Source: Chloromonas sp. AAM2
Taxonomy: Eukaryota > Chlorophyta > Chlorophyceae > Chlamydomonadales > Chlamydomonadaceae
Length of the DNA stretch: 54,842 nt
Assembly: GCA_004335635.1 (NCBI GenBank)
Contig: QAXH01005972.1
Span: forward strand, 1-54,842
Direction: 5' to 3'
Positions 22,801 to 33,443 of the stretch are shown here, piece after piece; within the stretch, counting starts at the first letter, position 1, and each line of letters begins with the position of its first letter. The notes beneath the pieces are model-generated. The model searched no databases, was not told the DNA's origin, and saw nothing but the letters and a program-made list of their open reading frames with translations. A program made the position numbers and the translations under genes.

Positions 22801-25800
22801 CTACTGTCCTCTCAGGCCTGAGGCATCCGAATGGTGAGTGCATGTCATCCAAATACAGCGCTAGACCGAGTTCCTGTGCAAGGTCACTGCAAGATGCCTG
22901 ATGGTGTATGCTATTAAGCGACAGAACTGACTTCAACTCAGGTTGTCGTATGTCTTGTTGTGCTGCAGTGCTTTGTCTGTACGCTGTTGCACTTCCTGAC
23001 AAGCTGTCCATCGAATACGGCATTGGTCCTGCAGCCGCTCAGGAGCAACAGTTGCCACGCAGCCCCCCAGCCAGCCAGCCCTGTGGGTCGCAGCGGGATG
23101 GCAGCCAGCTGCCCACCGTTGTGGAAGGCGCTGGGGACGAAGCGGAGGCTAGCAGCAAGGCCAGCAGTGAGCAGGAGCGGTTGAACCAGGCGATCAGTGT
23201 TGAGAAAGAGAGCGCTCCTGGCAGTCCTCGTGCCGGTATGAGTGAGAGTGCCGTAGTTCCAGGTGACACCACGAAGGCCAAGCTGCGCTTTCCAGACATG
23301 AAGGATAATCAGGTGCAGTGGGAGGCCAAGGTGGGCTCGCCACAGAGACCTGGAGCGGGGTCCCCGGATGCCATGAACAGGATGGCAGGCGCACGCACTG
23401 CGCCCACCTCACCGTTTGCAGCTGTGGCCAAAGCAACAACGCAAGACAGCCCGTTTGCACGCATTGTTGCAGCAGCCCACGCCGACACAACAGCCCGTTC
23501 AGGATCTGCAGACTCGGTGCCAGCTGAGGCTGCTGGGCACCCCACTCAGGGAAGTGTAGGTCTGCAGCACATCAAGCCTGCCGAGAGCAGGTCTCTAGAT
23601 CTGCATTATAAGTCCAGTCAGGATCGGGCTGTCAGCCGAGGTCGGCTGTCATGCAAGGCATCTGCTTCTGCACCCAGCCCTGGCACCCCTGATCAAATCA
23701 GCCCAGCCCGTCCCCCAGCTGATTCTCTGGGTGGGGCTGGCACGGCCAGCACGCTGGGCTCTGCCGCACCTTCTGCAACCTCCATTGTACTGCCCCACGT
23801 GCCCTCCACTGCCCACGCCAGCAGCGTGATCAGCTATGGGGTCAACTGCACGGGACTTTCTGATGTGGCTTCGTCTGTAGGCACCATACCACCGTGTGCC
23901 AGCTCAGAGACCACACCAACACAAAGGTGACTGAGCAACACGAGTAAAGCATGCTGGGTAGCACGCACATGCAAGCCAGGCCATTGTAAATCAGTAGCCC
24001 AGGGTTTTGTTGCAGCACTTGTTGCAGGAGCACTGCTTCGATGAGCTTGTCCCATACGTTGAGTGGACAGACAGATGACATGCATGCATGCAGCATTTGT
24101 ATGCCTAGTAAATTACTGAGTTGGCGCGTTTTGTTCTGCCTGCAGCTTCATGCAGCACATCCTTCACTCCACTGATGAGGATGAGAGCATCTGCAAAGCT
24201 GTGAAAGCGGCTGAGGCTGCAGCTGCAGCGTCTGCAGATGCCGAGAGCCAGTCTGCGGTATCTGAGGTAAGTTACAGGCGTTTGCAAATGTTCTTAGCAC
24301 TGCGGGTGCAAATCCACATCACAGTAACGAGTGGCAGGGGCAAACCCAGCAGGATCTGTACCCCGGTAGGTTTGGAGCTGTGTGCACGCCTTGCTTGGCC
24401 ATGGGTTCCTGACTGGCACCGTACTGATACCCCTACAGGTGCCAAGTGTCTGAGCACCTGCTACTGTGTCATGCTTTGGTCATGCCACGCTCTTGACACC
24501 CCATCGTCGCCTCCTTGCTTCACTCAGGGTCTGATCACTCGCCCTGCACTGGTTGCCGAGTTCCTGAGCGGCTGCTCCTTGGGCAGTGCCATCCGGCGCA
24601 AGGCGGACTTCCTCAACTCAGACCTGGTGCTGACGAAGGTGGCGATGGATGCGGCAAGGGTGAGTTTTATGCAGCTTAATAAGTACGTTTGCTAGAGATT
24701 GCCCTGAAGTATGCCCTGTTGTGGCGTTGTTGAACAGTGCGATGTTCAAACAGCATTCCTAGGCATGCTGGCAACGCGCTGTGCTGTTGACTATGTTGCT
24801 TGGTTGCAGGGTATGGAGTACTGTCACGCCAAACGCATAACACACTGGAACCTCAAGACAGGCAACCTGATGGTGGGCTTCACGTCAGACAAGGTTCCCC
24901 TTTGCAAGGTGGGACACGGTCAAGGGGCAACATGTGCAAGTCCGTGTGTGGATAGTGGCTGCTGTTCATCTTAGCACGTTACCATCCCTCGAGCCTGCCT
25001 CACCAGGTGCTGTTTGTGCTCTGCCTTGTTGTAGGTCGCCGATATTGGGCTGTGCCGACCTCGTCAACTGGCGGAGCTGGACGATGCGGGAGTGGCACGT
25101 GTGCTGCCCTGGGCCGCACCTGAGCTGGTCAGGGCACCCAGTACGGCCACAGAGAAAGTTGACGTTTACAGGTGCGAATACTGATTACATCAGGCACTCG
25201 TTTGGTCTGCAATCTTCGTGATTTCCTGTCGAGCAACGCAGCATGACTGACAATTGACGCACTAGTGCAGTCGGCTGATTGTCGCAGCAGCTTTGCTGTA
25301 CTGTATTGGTGCGTAATCCATTCCAAACAACCAGGCATGTTACTGCTATCGTGTGTGCAGCTACGGCATGGTCCTCTGGAGCATGTGGGCACGCCATCAC
25401 CCCTTTGACAACTCCGACATCGCTCGCGTATTCCTTCGCACCATGCAAGGGCATGCCGTCAGGCCACCTCTGCCAGGTGAGGCATGTGCATCAGCGATTT
25501 GCTGCTTGGCAGGCAGGCCGCCGGACCAGTTTAGCAGACGAAGTGACTGTGCAGTTGATGCATTATTGCAGATAACACATTGTGCGTCGAGATTGCGTGA
25601 GATTTGCAAGAACTTCACTGTCATTCGACATGAACCTGCAGGCACTCCAGAGTGGGATTCCATGTACCCTGGCGAGCCTTCGCCTAAGGAGCCCGTTCCG
25701 GGCTGGTCCGCCCTGCTGCAGCGTTGCTGGGACACTGACCCCGCAGCGCGGCCCTCCTTCACTGAAATCTCAGGATCGATGATCAGCATGTTTGGAGTCG

Positions 25801-25904
25801 CTAAGGCAGCAAAGCGGGCTGCACGTGCTGCAGCCAACGCTGCCAAAGCTAAGGGCGCCTCTCCAACGACGGAAACGCCCGCTGAGCCGCAGGTTGCGGA
25901 ATGA
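19874..25904 (+). CDS. PB1-domain Raf-like (TKL) kinase, probably a pseudokinase
   Basis: Sixteen exons join in phase to about 1,149 residues: 19874-20323, 20406-20454, 20668-20789, 20937-21016, 21272-about 21516, 21750-21910, 22033-22355, 22489-22621, 22773-22833, 22969-23926, 24146-24266, 24528-24659, 24810-24908, 25035-25171, 25361-25476, 25642-25904. A Gln-rich N-terminus (10 Q near 20093) precedes a PB1 domain at about 150-240 (VKLLLTSGG, YVGGETRLLGG, VLRYELPG), a protein-protein dimerisation module. The kinase domain starts near 477: glycine loop GSGGFAD 488-494, VAVK Lys508, helix-C Glu530, then an insertion of roughly 340 residues, hinge LVAEFLSGCSLG, HWNLKTGN at 957-964 and DIG at 981-983. 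The HRD Asp is Asn959, so phosphotransfer is doubtful. The architecture matches plant PB1-Raf kinases. The donor of exon 5 is uncertain (21456, 21471 or 21516 all keep phase). The in-frame ATG at 19820 is an alternative start. Confidence 0.85.
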
Positions 25905-28268
25905 AGCGAGCGACATGGCAGCGGTCGCAGGGTGTGCCGCGGAAGACGTGCCCGTGAGCTGTGAATAGTGTCACGACATGAGAGTCTTGAAGTTCTCGTC
26001 GGTATAGTAAGCGGGTTGCAGAGAGTACCGAGAGCTTCAGTTGGCAGCAATTACCTTGGCATGACATCACTAGCCAGCAGCACAGGGCCTTGTATACGAG
26101 CTGTGGCATGATCGACCGTCCTGTCTGCTTTTGTTGAGAGGGCAGCTTTCAAAGAGAGGATTATCTGAGACAAGGCTGAGCCTGCGTCGCGAGACTTTGC
26201 AGAATTTGCCACTTTTCCTGCTGCATTGCTGAATTTTCTGGTATGGAGCGTATGGCACTCATATCACACTCGCACCTGCACATGCACAATACGCCGCCTC
26301 ACACATTCCCGTTGGTCGCCCGTACCCGCCCAAACCTCTCAGCCCATTCATAAACGCCTTTCCACAGGTTGCGCTTGAGCAGCCGTTCAGTTGTTCGCCA
26401 TGACAGTTGTTCGTCAGAGATTGCTTGTTGAGCGCCGCTTTCACCAGAGCAGCTCCAAGAATTCTTGGCGTCAATGCAACACAAGTGACACACAGTGCCT
26501 TACCACAGGTCTGGTTTGCAACCTGTGCTAGCTGGCTGCTTGGTAATTTAACTGCATTAACACCACAAGCATCCTGCACTGCATCCTGCCCGCAGCATTA
26601 TCAAGCCATGTCATTGCATGCATCATACGGGTTCAGCATCTTTTCAGGCATCTTTTGCCTTTGTGATAAAGAGCTGTTCCACCAGCAGTATGTTGGCAGA
26701 GAACGGCATGCGGGCAAACTTGAAGCCTGCAATGCATCATGCTTGGAGGGCAAAGCTGTTGCTGTAGCCCACGAACAAAATTGGGGTTTGCTTTTCTGCA
26801 ACCACTCTTTTGAGTCGCTGTCTGAAACCAGGTGGGAGCGTGGCCGCTTGTTGCTTGTGCTCTCGCCAAGTTGCGTGTTGCGCGTGTGCATGTTGTGGCG
26901 TTGACGCTTCAGTCATGTAGGGCCACAAGTAATGCAGAGCCACAGCAATCAGATCAAAAAACAAAATTGCCTCTGATGGCAAGCCTTTTCTAATTCTCTT
27001 TGACCTCGTTTTGGGTTTTATGTGTCACTTGCACGCACACTAGTTGCGGGCAGTTCGCAACAGGATTGCGATTGCGATGTGGTTGTCTTATAGTCTATGC
27101 CCTTGCAGAGCAGACTCGAGGCAAGGGCCTGTCAAGTATCAAGGCTGAGACCAGCCGGGGCCTGTTAGTGTGCATAGGGCAACCATCCACAGGATTCCGT
27201 TTCGGAGTCTTCTTTGTGCTGTCATTCCATGGTTGCATAGGAATTTCATTATGGCGCCGCATTGTTTGACAGCTTTATGGAATTCAAGGAATTAGCCAAT
27301 GCAGCTTGAAGCCTGAGTGCCAAGTGGGTGTTGTAGAGAATTTTTGAACTATCATCGTGCCCTACATGCATACTCATCTTTTGGCAGGGTATTGAGAGTG
27401 GGAGCGCATAGGCTGTGGATTCAGCAAGTCGGTCAAGTACGAAGTGAGATTGTTACACATGCGTGTTGTGCGTAAGGAACTCGGACAGAGAACTGCGCAA
27501 GAAGCTTTCGAGGGCTAAACCAGCACACCAGTGCTTGTTTACATATCCTTTCTTAATGTTGGCGTGTTTGACCGGCTTTGACTGCCTGTGACTGGATGAG
27601 ACGAGGCTTTGCACGGCAGCAGGACTGAGCCGGATTTGGGTGGATTGCCACGCACGTGAGCTACAGGGCGCACTTGTGCCCCATGCGGTGGCCGAGGTGC
27701 TCTGTCTGAGCCAACCACAAGATGTTTGCGGTCTGTTTGGGTCCATGCTGCATGCTTATGTGAATGACGTTCAAAGGCTGACCAGGTCTCTCCGCACTCT
27801 AGCCTGCTGTGGGACTCATGCATGATGATCCTGAAGGGCTGAACAGTGACTATCGAGCTGAGAATCAAACTCCTCTACTACCAGTAGCAACGCAACTGTG
27901 ACTGCATCATTGTGCGTTTCGTCCTGGAGTAGCTTCAGCTGGACATCTTTGTCTGGCTGGGCGTGCGTTTGATGCGGGGGTCGGACAGCATCACTCATAG
28001 TTTGGGAGTTGCGTCTTTCAAGGCCATCTTGGTGTGCTGTTTGTAAACCGAACAAGGCGGATTTTTTTGGGTTGCTGGGTTACCGCGTGCTTGATGACTT
28101 CATTCCTTTGCAAATGGCGTTTGATGAAAGCTGCTCAACACCAGTAGTGTCGTCTTAGTCAGTCCTGTTCGACTGTTGCACATAATCATTTTTCTTTTGG
28201 ATCCCAGTGCATGCTGTACAGATTGAAGACAATTGCGCATGGTGGTTTCGTACCGTGAGTGGATGGGG

Positions 28269-28299
28269 AAAAAAGATAATTGCCAGTTCTGGGACAATC
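28269..28299 (+). repeat. dispersed motif copy 4
   Basis: GGGG, a run of six A, GATAATTGCCAGTTCTGGGA and CAATCT. The region between A-run and core has diverged from GAAGTT to GATAAT, but the 16-nt core is unchanged. Confidence 0.8.
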
Positions 28300-28575
28300 T
28301 GATGAGTGGTACCCAGAACTGCAAACTTCTGTTTCTTCTGCAATCTGGTTTTGTCCTGCATCAAGGTCTGGCTTTGTTGTTGTGCTGGAAAAGTTACTAT
28401 GTAACATGGTTAAAAGGTCTGCCCTTGTTCAGAATCTCTGAGGCTCACTCCTTACCACTGTGCTAAGTCAGCGTACCTCCTTTTTCGTGGCACAGTGCGC
28501 AGTCTGTGGCACAATGCAAAACTTTTTCCAGCCTGACGTCAGCATTGGCACATCTTACAGACTGGCCGCCCGACA

Positions 28576-28671
28576 CTATGGGGTGGCAGACAAGCCCTTC
28601 TTCTTTTGCTTCTTGCTGCAAGTCCCACAATGAGACTTGCGGCGATGGCCGCGTTTACGCTTGCTGGGCAT
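28576..28671 (-). CDS. small very basic ORF, 31 residues, unrecognised
   Basis: ATG at 28671 opens a 31-codon frame ending in TAG at 28578-28576. It begins MPSKRKRGHRRKSHCGTC and continues with a run of lysines. Half of the residues are Lys or Arg, and there is one Cys-x-x-Cys pair. The composition resembles a nuclear or nucleolar targeting tail or an RNA-binding peptide. It could be the end of a longer spliced gene: the frame stays open for seven codons upstream before a stop. Copies of GCATCAGACTAAC (28668 and 28696) and CATCTTACAGACTGGC (28551 and 28711) flank it. Coding status is uncertain. Confidence 0.25.
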   Translation of the reverse strand: MPSKRKRGHRRKSHCGTCSKKQKKKGLSATP

Positions 28672-29604
28672 CAGACTAACCAAGACGAAGACTAAGCATC
28701 AGACTAACCCCATCTTACAGACTGGCAGACCGTGGCACACCCTCAAAGGGGAATCGCACCCCAATGGTGGGTCTGTTAACTACCACGAACTGTGAACTGA
28801 AGAAAACTGGATAACTGGAAAATGCCCAGCAAAGCGTTTGCTTGTTTGCTTGTGTCGGGCGCATAGTGCCAGTCTGCAAGCCTACCAGTGTCAAACATGT
28901 TTGGCTACCAGGACACTGCCAGGGCTGCAAGAATCTCAATGCATGCACAAGGGGCAGCAGCATCTGCAAATGCCTGATGTATACACTTGTGCCTCTACAA
29001 GTGCACACTCGCGCAAACGCTTGTTTTGACGCATACTGGCGTCCGGAAATAGAGCAGCTTGCATAGAAGTGTTCGGCAGTACAGCCCGACACTGTACTTC
29101 ATTTGGGCGAACGCTGATGAACCCAAAGCTCTACACTCCTGTAACCAGCTTCACCCAATCGGAAAAAGAGAAAAGTTCAGACTACTTGATGTACGACTGT
29201 GAACATGCACTCTGCAGTAAAAAAAGGCCACAGGAACTGAGGATTACAGTCTCGGCCCAGGATTTGCATGCTGCGGGCTGCATGCCTGCTTGTGCTTGCT
29301 GATGCAGTACCAACGATCCTTCAAATCCGCGTGCCAAAGTCAATGCTAACACGCCCCAGGAGCTGGCACAACAATGTAATAAAGCTGATCCTTTGACCCC
29401 CAAGTCAAATGGTACATCAGACGTCATCCAGGTGAGGCACAACAAACTACACATCTCGTCCGTTGACCACCCGCCTCTGTGGGGAGGCAATAAGCCCTCT
29501 ACACCCCGACTGAGACCCGCATTGCAGAGCAAGCGAATCCAACCGCAGCGCTTCATTGGGCACTCGACACCGAGCGCCTAATATAGATCACACACGTGAA
29601 CCCA

Positions 29605-29640
29605 CAAAAAAAAAGATGTTTGCCAGTTCTGGGACAATTT
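29605..29640 (+). repeat. dispersed motif copy 5
   Basis: A run of nine A is followed by GATGTTTGCCAGTTCTGGGA and CAATTT. The core ends about 393 nt downstream of the COQ3 stop codon, almost the same distance as copy 1 from the oxidase stop. Confidence 0.85.
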
Positions 29641-30028
29641 TCTGAAACAACACTGTAGTCAGTGTGCCAACAGGCCAGCGGGGAAAGCTCAGGGGATCGG
29701 ACTGAGGACGTGGTAAGAGATAGAAATTATATTGTGTCTGCATCAGTGTGGCGTGACACTGAGATGTGCTGTGGATGTGTCAACTGGTACACGTCCAGTC
29801 AGAGATATAGTAGGCTAGGTCACACCTGAGAACCCATCTTCGAGTTAAGTGCTAGCAGAACCTGTTGCTAGCAGCAATCTCGGACGATGCCCTCCGAAGT
29901 GTGCCGGTCAGTGTGGTGGTTGTGCTGGTATGGCTCAGCCCAGCAACATGTCAGCAACTGACATCATGCCAGCCCATTTGCATGCCAGCAACTGCAGTAG
30001 TGCTCGAGGATCTTGTCCTTCGCCATCA

Positions 30029-32744
30029 CTATTCAGACGGCAGCTGTGTGTGGGATCCCATTGCCTTATGGAAGGCTGCTATGTAATTGACGCTCAGATC
30101 CTCAGTCAACATGAAGCGACCGGTGGCAGGGCTAAGCGTCATGCCTGCTGCATGCGCCAAGCTAAGGTCAGCGTCACGAGCCATCAGGTAGAGCTCCTGG
30201 GGTGTGATGAACTTGTGCCAATCGTGCGTGCCCCTGCACAAGCAGCAGTCATCAGTGCATCAGTTGAAATTACACCCCGGGGCGGCCCAAGGAAACGTCT
30301 ATGCAAGCAACAAGTGAAAGACGCACACATCAGGAAACAGTTACTCTGACCTGCCTCTGAGCAGGGGAAAACTGCCCCTGAGCAACGGCATATAAGGGCT
30401 ACACCAGATGCATAAACATAACCCAGGGCTACACTGGATGCGTAAACATTCAAGGGCTACACAGGATGTTCTAAACACATCTCAGGCTTCATGTAGCAGG
30501 ACAGTGACTGATCAAACCACCTTTGGCACGTCGTGCCTGTTTGCTTTCTTACTCAGGATGCGTCAGGGCTTTGTTCTCCTCAATCGTTTTGCTCACGGTA
30601 GGTCAGGGCAGTGCCTATCCACTTCCAGTGGCTTCGCTGATGTAAACAGATGCACAATATATAATGCGTGCGGGACACTAGCTATGGGATAGCTATGGGA
30701 CACTACCTATGACACTAGCTCCTTTTTTTCTTTTTTAGTTCTATGAAGAACGCAGCGTATTTTGTACGTCTTAGGAGCACATAACATAGATTCATAAGTT
30801 AAGCCATTGCTTTGATACCTAATCAGAATACGCCATACCTAATCAGAATACGCAACAAAGGTAACAACATCATAGTCTCAAAGCGTGTTAAGTCCACTGT
30901 ACCTGTAGCCTGTTGTGGTACTTTCAAAAGCGAAGCTTTTGAAGCACAATATGCGTACGGGATAGGCCAGGGTGATGCCCACCAGGCCGGGGCATGGTGT
31001 TCCGTGTCCTGTGGCGGTTGCATGCCCCTTTTCCCCATATACCCAACCCACCTGGGCACCATGCCTGTCACATACTCCGCCCCCAGTATAGCCATAGCCC
31101 AGGAGGGGGGTGTGCGGCTGAGGGTGGAAACCACCAGTGTACCACCCGGGGCAACCGCTGCCGCCAGCCGCCTGACAAACAGGTCAGGTCGACGCACGTG
31201 CTCCAACACCTGCAGCCATGAACCCCATGGACAACAACTCCGCGTGCTTTTGGGAGGTTAGATGTACATGATTCACATCATGGCCAGGCCAGACATGCAA
31301 CGTGCTCATAAGTGTAATAAATCTTCCGTTCCGCTTGTCAAACGATACCGATGTAGAAAGAAGTGCAAACGCACGCTCCTCCCCACCCGCCCCCCCACCT
31401 CGGAAGCAAGAACAACGTCATACGTGGGCGTGGGTGTGCCACTATCAGGGGTGGGGCTGCTTGGAGAGGCGTCTGGAGGTGCTTCGGTGCCAGGTAAGCC
31501 CAACAAGGACTCAAGAGGGGTGCATTCATACCTGCATTGTGAAAAACATACGCAGCAAAGCAATCATAATGGAATATAACCAAGAAATGCATACAATTGT
31601 GCATGGTTTATGTGTATAATGTGAGAGGACGCAAGGCAAGGCATGTCGGCGGCAGCTGTCAAGCAGATGTGTCTAGTTACAAGCATGGATCCGGGGGTCA
31701 AGCATGCGTACTTGGGTCAAGCATGCGTACTGAGGCAGCCATAACTTGCCACTCGTACTGGTTTAAAACTTGTTATAAGGTAAAGCCAAGATAGGTTACT
31801 GGGGTTTGGAACATAGAACGGTGACGTAATGTTGAGCACATCAATCCAGTCAGAACCATATCTGGTGTGTTGAGCATGCACATGGGTACCGCACTGAGAC
31901 AGTTGTAACCTGGCACAATCACATGCCCCAAACGATTCAACATTGACGCCAAGCTTGCAGTAGTTGAGCAGGCAACCAAGCTGAATCTCCACTGGAAAAT
32001 TATAGCAATGGCTACTGCATGTATAGCATGTAGTGCTAGCAATAAAGCAGATCGTACATTCTGTTGAGCATGGATCAGAGTGTTTGGGCACAAGAGCCAA
32101 CCCTGCAATCGTGTGTGGTGGTCGACGCTTGCCTGGCACAGTCTTCACAAAAACACAAGCTGACCCGGCTTGTGGTACTTCACACGCCGCTCCCAATCCC
32201 AGACACACAACCCCTGCCATGTGCCCGTCTCTCAGCCCATTCCATCCCACCTGACACGCCTGGCAACAAGGGGGTCCAAAGCTGCATGGGCCGCTGCAGC
32301 CTGCACGTTCTCATGTGTGATGTCGATGCCATGCGTATTGGCGCCCATGCGGGCCATGCTTTCGGACAGAATGCCGCCTCCACACCCCACATCCAGCACA
32401 TGGAGCCCCTTGAAGGGTTCATGACTCTTGTCATCCAAGCCATGCATGGCGCAGACTGCCCCTCGGATGAACTTGCACCGAGCTGGATTGAGGCGGTGCA
32501 AAGGGCTGAAGGGTCCCTTGGGATGCCACCATTCGCTAGCTAACTGGGCGAACTTTGCAGCCTCTCGAGGATCAATGCTGCTTCTCTGGCCAGGAGCGGG
32601 ACGTGTGCTAGTACTGCCCTCGCTGCCCATGGTGGCTGTTTGGTGATTGTGAAACGTGGTCAGCTGCAGCGCCTGCAGTAGTGCAGGTACAGGGGCCCTG
32701 CGATTGCAGAAACCGTTGTACAGAGTGTGAATGCAAGGTGGCAT
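30029..32744 (-). CDS. COQ3: ubiquinone biosynthesis O-methyltransferase COQ3
   Basis: Four exons, 32251-32744, 31399-31531, 31052-31209 and 30029-30233, join in phase to 329 residues (Arabidopsis COQ3 is about 320). COQ3 is the mitochondrial enzyme that uses S-adenosylmethionine for both O-methylations of the ubiquinone ring. Collinear family blocks: EAAKFAQLASEWWHPKGPFSPLHRLNPAR near residue 60, SAM motif I VLDVGCGGGILSE at 116-128, acidic HGID, YDVVLASEVLEHV across the 31399/31209 junction, PGGTLVVSTLSRT, and THDWHKFITPQELYLM in the last exon. The first 40 residues (NRRAPVPALLQALQL) look like a mitochondrial presequence. Further in-frame ATGs exist upstream (32885), but the one at 32744 gives a presequence of normal length. 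Exon 2 carries a Pro/Ser/Thr-rich insert just before YDVVLASE. Confidence 0.92.
30395..30478. repeat. approximately 30-bp tandem repeat upstream of the last COQ3 exon
   Basis: Three imperfect copies of AGGGCTACACNGGATGCNTA followed by AACAT start at 30395, 30425 and 30453. They lie in COQ3 intron 3. Two copies of CCTAATCAGAATACGC (about 30818 and 30838) and short GACACTA repeats (30671-30718) occur in the same intron. Confidence 0.8.
30923..30943. repeat. short perfect inverted repeat
   Basis: TTCAAAAGC and GCTTTTGAA form nine-base perfect arms around a GAA loop, inside COQ3 intron 3. No run of T or other feature gives it a function. Confidence 0.6.
31694..31732. repeat. 19-bp direct duplication
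   Basis: GGGTCAAGCATGCGTACTT is followed directly by GGGTCAAGCATGCGTACTG in COQ3 intron 1. The copies differ at one base. Confidence 0.8.
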
Positions 32745-33443
32745 GGAGGTTGTTACATGCGGAGAGTTGTGGCATGCAACAGATTGCTGTGCATGGCCAA
32801 CGACCTGTGCAAACCAAAGATGACTCATGGAAAGTACGCACTGCTTCTGGTACGCAAGGAAGTGTGCTCGGATCCAGTGCTCCATACCTCAGCATGTCGT
32901 GGCCAAGCCATCCTGGCGTTGCCTTGGGTAGAACGCTTGGGATCCAACGAGAAGTTGTCAAAAGCACTTCCTGGGCCCGTGCCGTCCTCATGGTGCACAA
33001 TGCCTGTCCAGAACCCGAGACAAGAGTTACGTGGCTGAGCGAAACCGCTCCATGAAAACCGCAAACGAGCGCCAACTAGTGAGAGCACAGCCATTACGTT
33101 CATGCCAAGTTATCCAGAAAGGGAAATTGTAGACTGTCAATTTGGCGGGCATTACCCATTTTTGAAGTCTTCTCGTTCGGTGGCATTGGCCTCTGAGCGA
33201 GCTACACGCACCTACGGACATACGACGAAGCATAATGTTGTTGAAATCAATCTCGCCAAATTGGCGTAACTCACCTGCGGGACCTTGGACAGGTCTGGTC
33301 CAGTGACCAAGTTGCATTATAAAGGAAACCTCGAGGTAAGTACTTCCCATGATATCCCAGGTCTCATTGTTATGCCTGTGGTGGTACTGACTCCTCCCTT
33401 TGCGTCGCATGCCTGTTGTCTGCATGCGCAACAACAGGCTTGC
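32745..33443. other. head-to-head intergenic region
   Basis: About 700 nt separate the COQ3 start (minus) from the first recognised exon of the giant plus-strand gene. A very strong donor, GAG|GTAAGT, at 33335/33336 and an acceptor CAACAACAG just before 33434 suggest a 5' leader exon for the plus-strand gene ending at 33335. It keeps phase with the next exon but shows no ATG, so it may be untranslated. Confidence 0.5.

Larger units (their letters stand above)
25905..30028. other. 4-kb spacer between convergent genes
   Basis: The region lies between the 3' ends of the kinase gene (plus) and COQ3 (minus). No ORF of 60 codons or more shows family similarity or a phase-consistent exon chain. It contains two dispersed motif copies (28269-28299 and 29605-29640), a very basic 31-codon ORF on the minus strand at 28576-28671, and short direct duplications around that ORF. 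Confidence 0.55.

Noticed and set aside
26407..26904. 165-codon plus-strand ORF in the 4-kb spacer
   Set aside because: No family similarity, no codon regularity, no splice partners.
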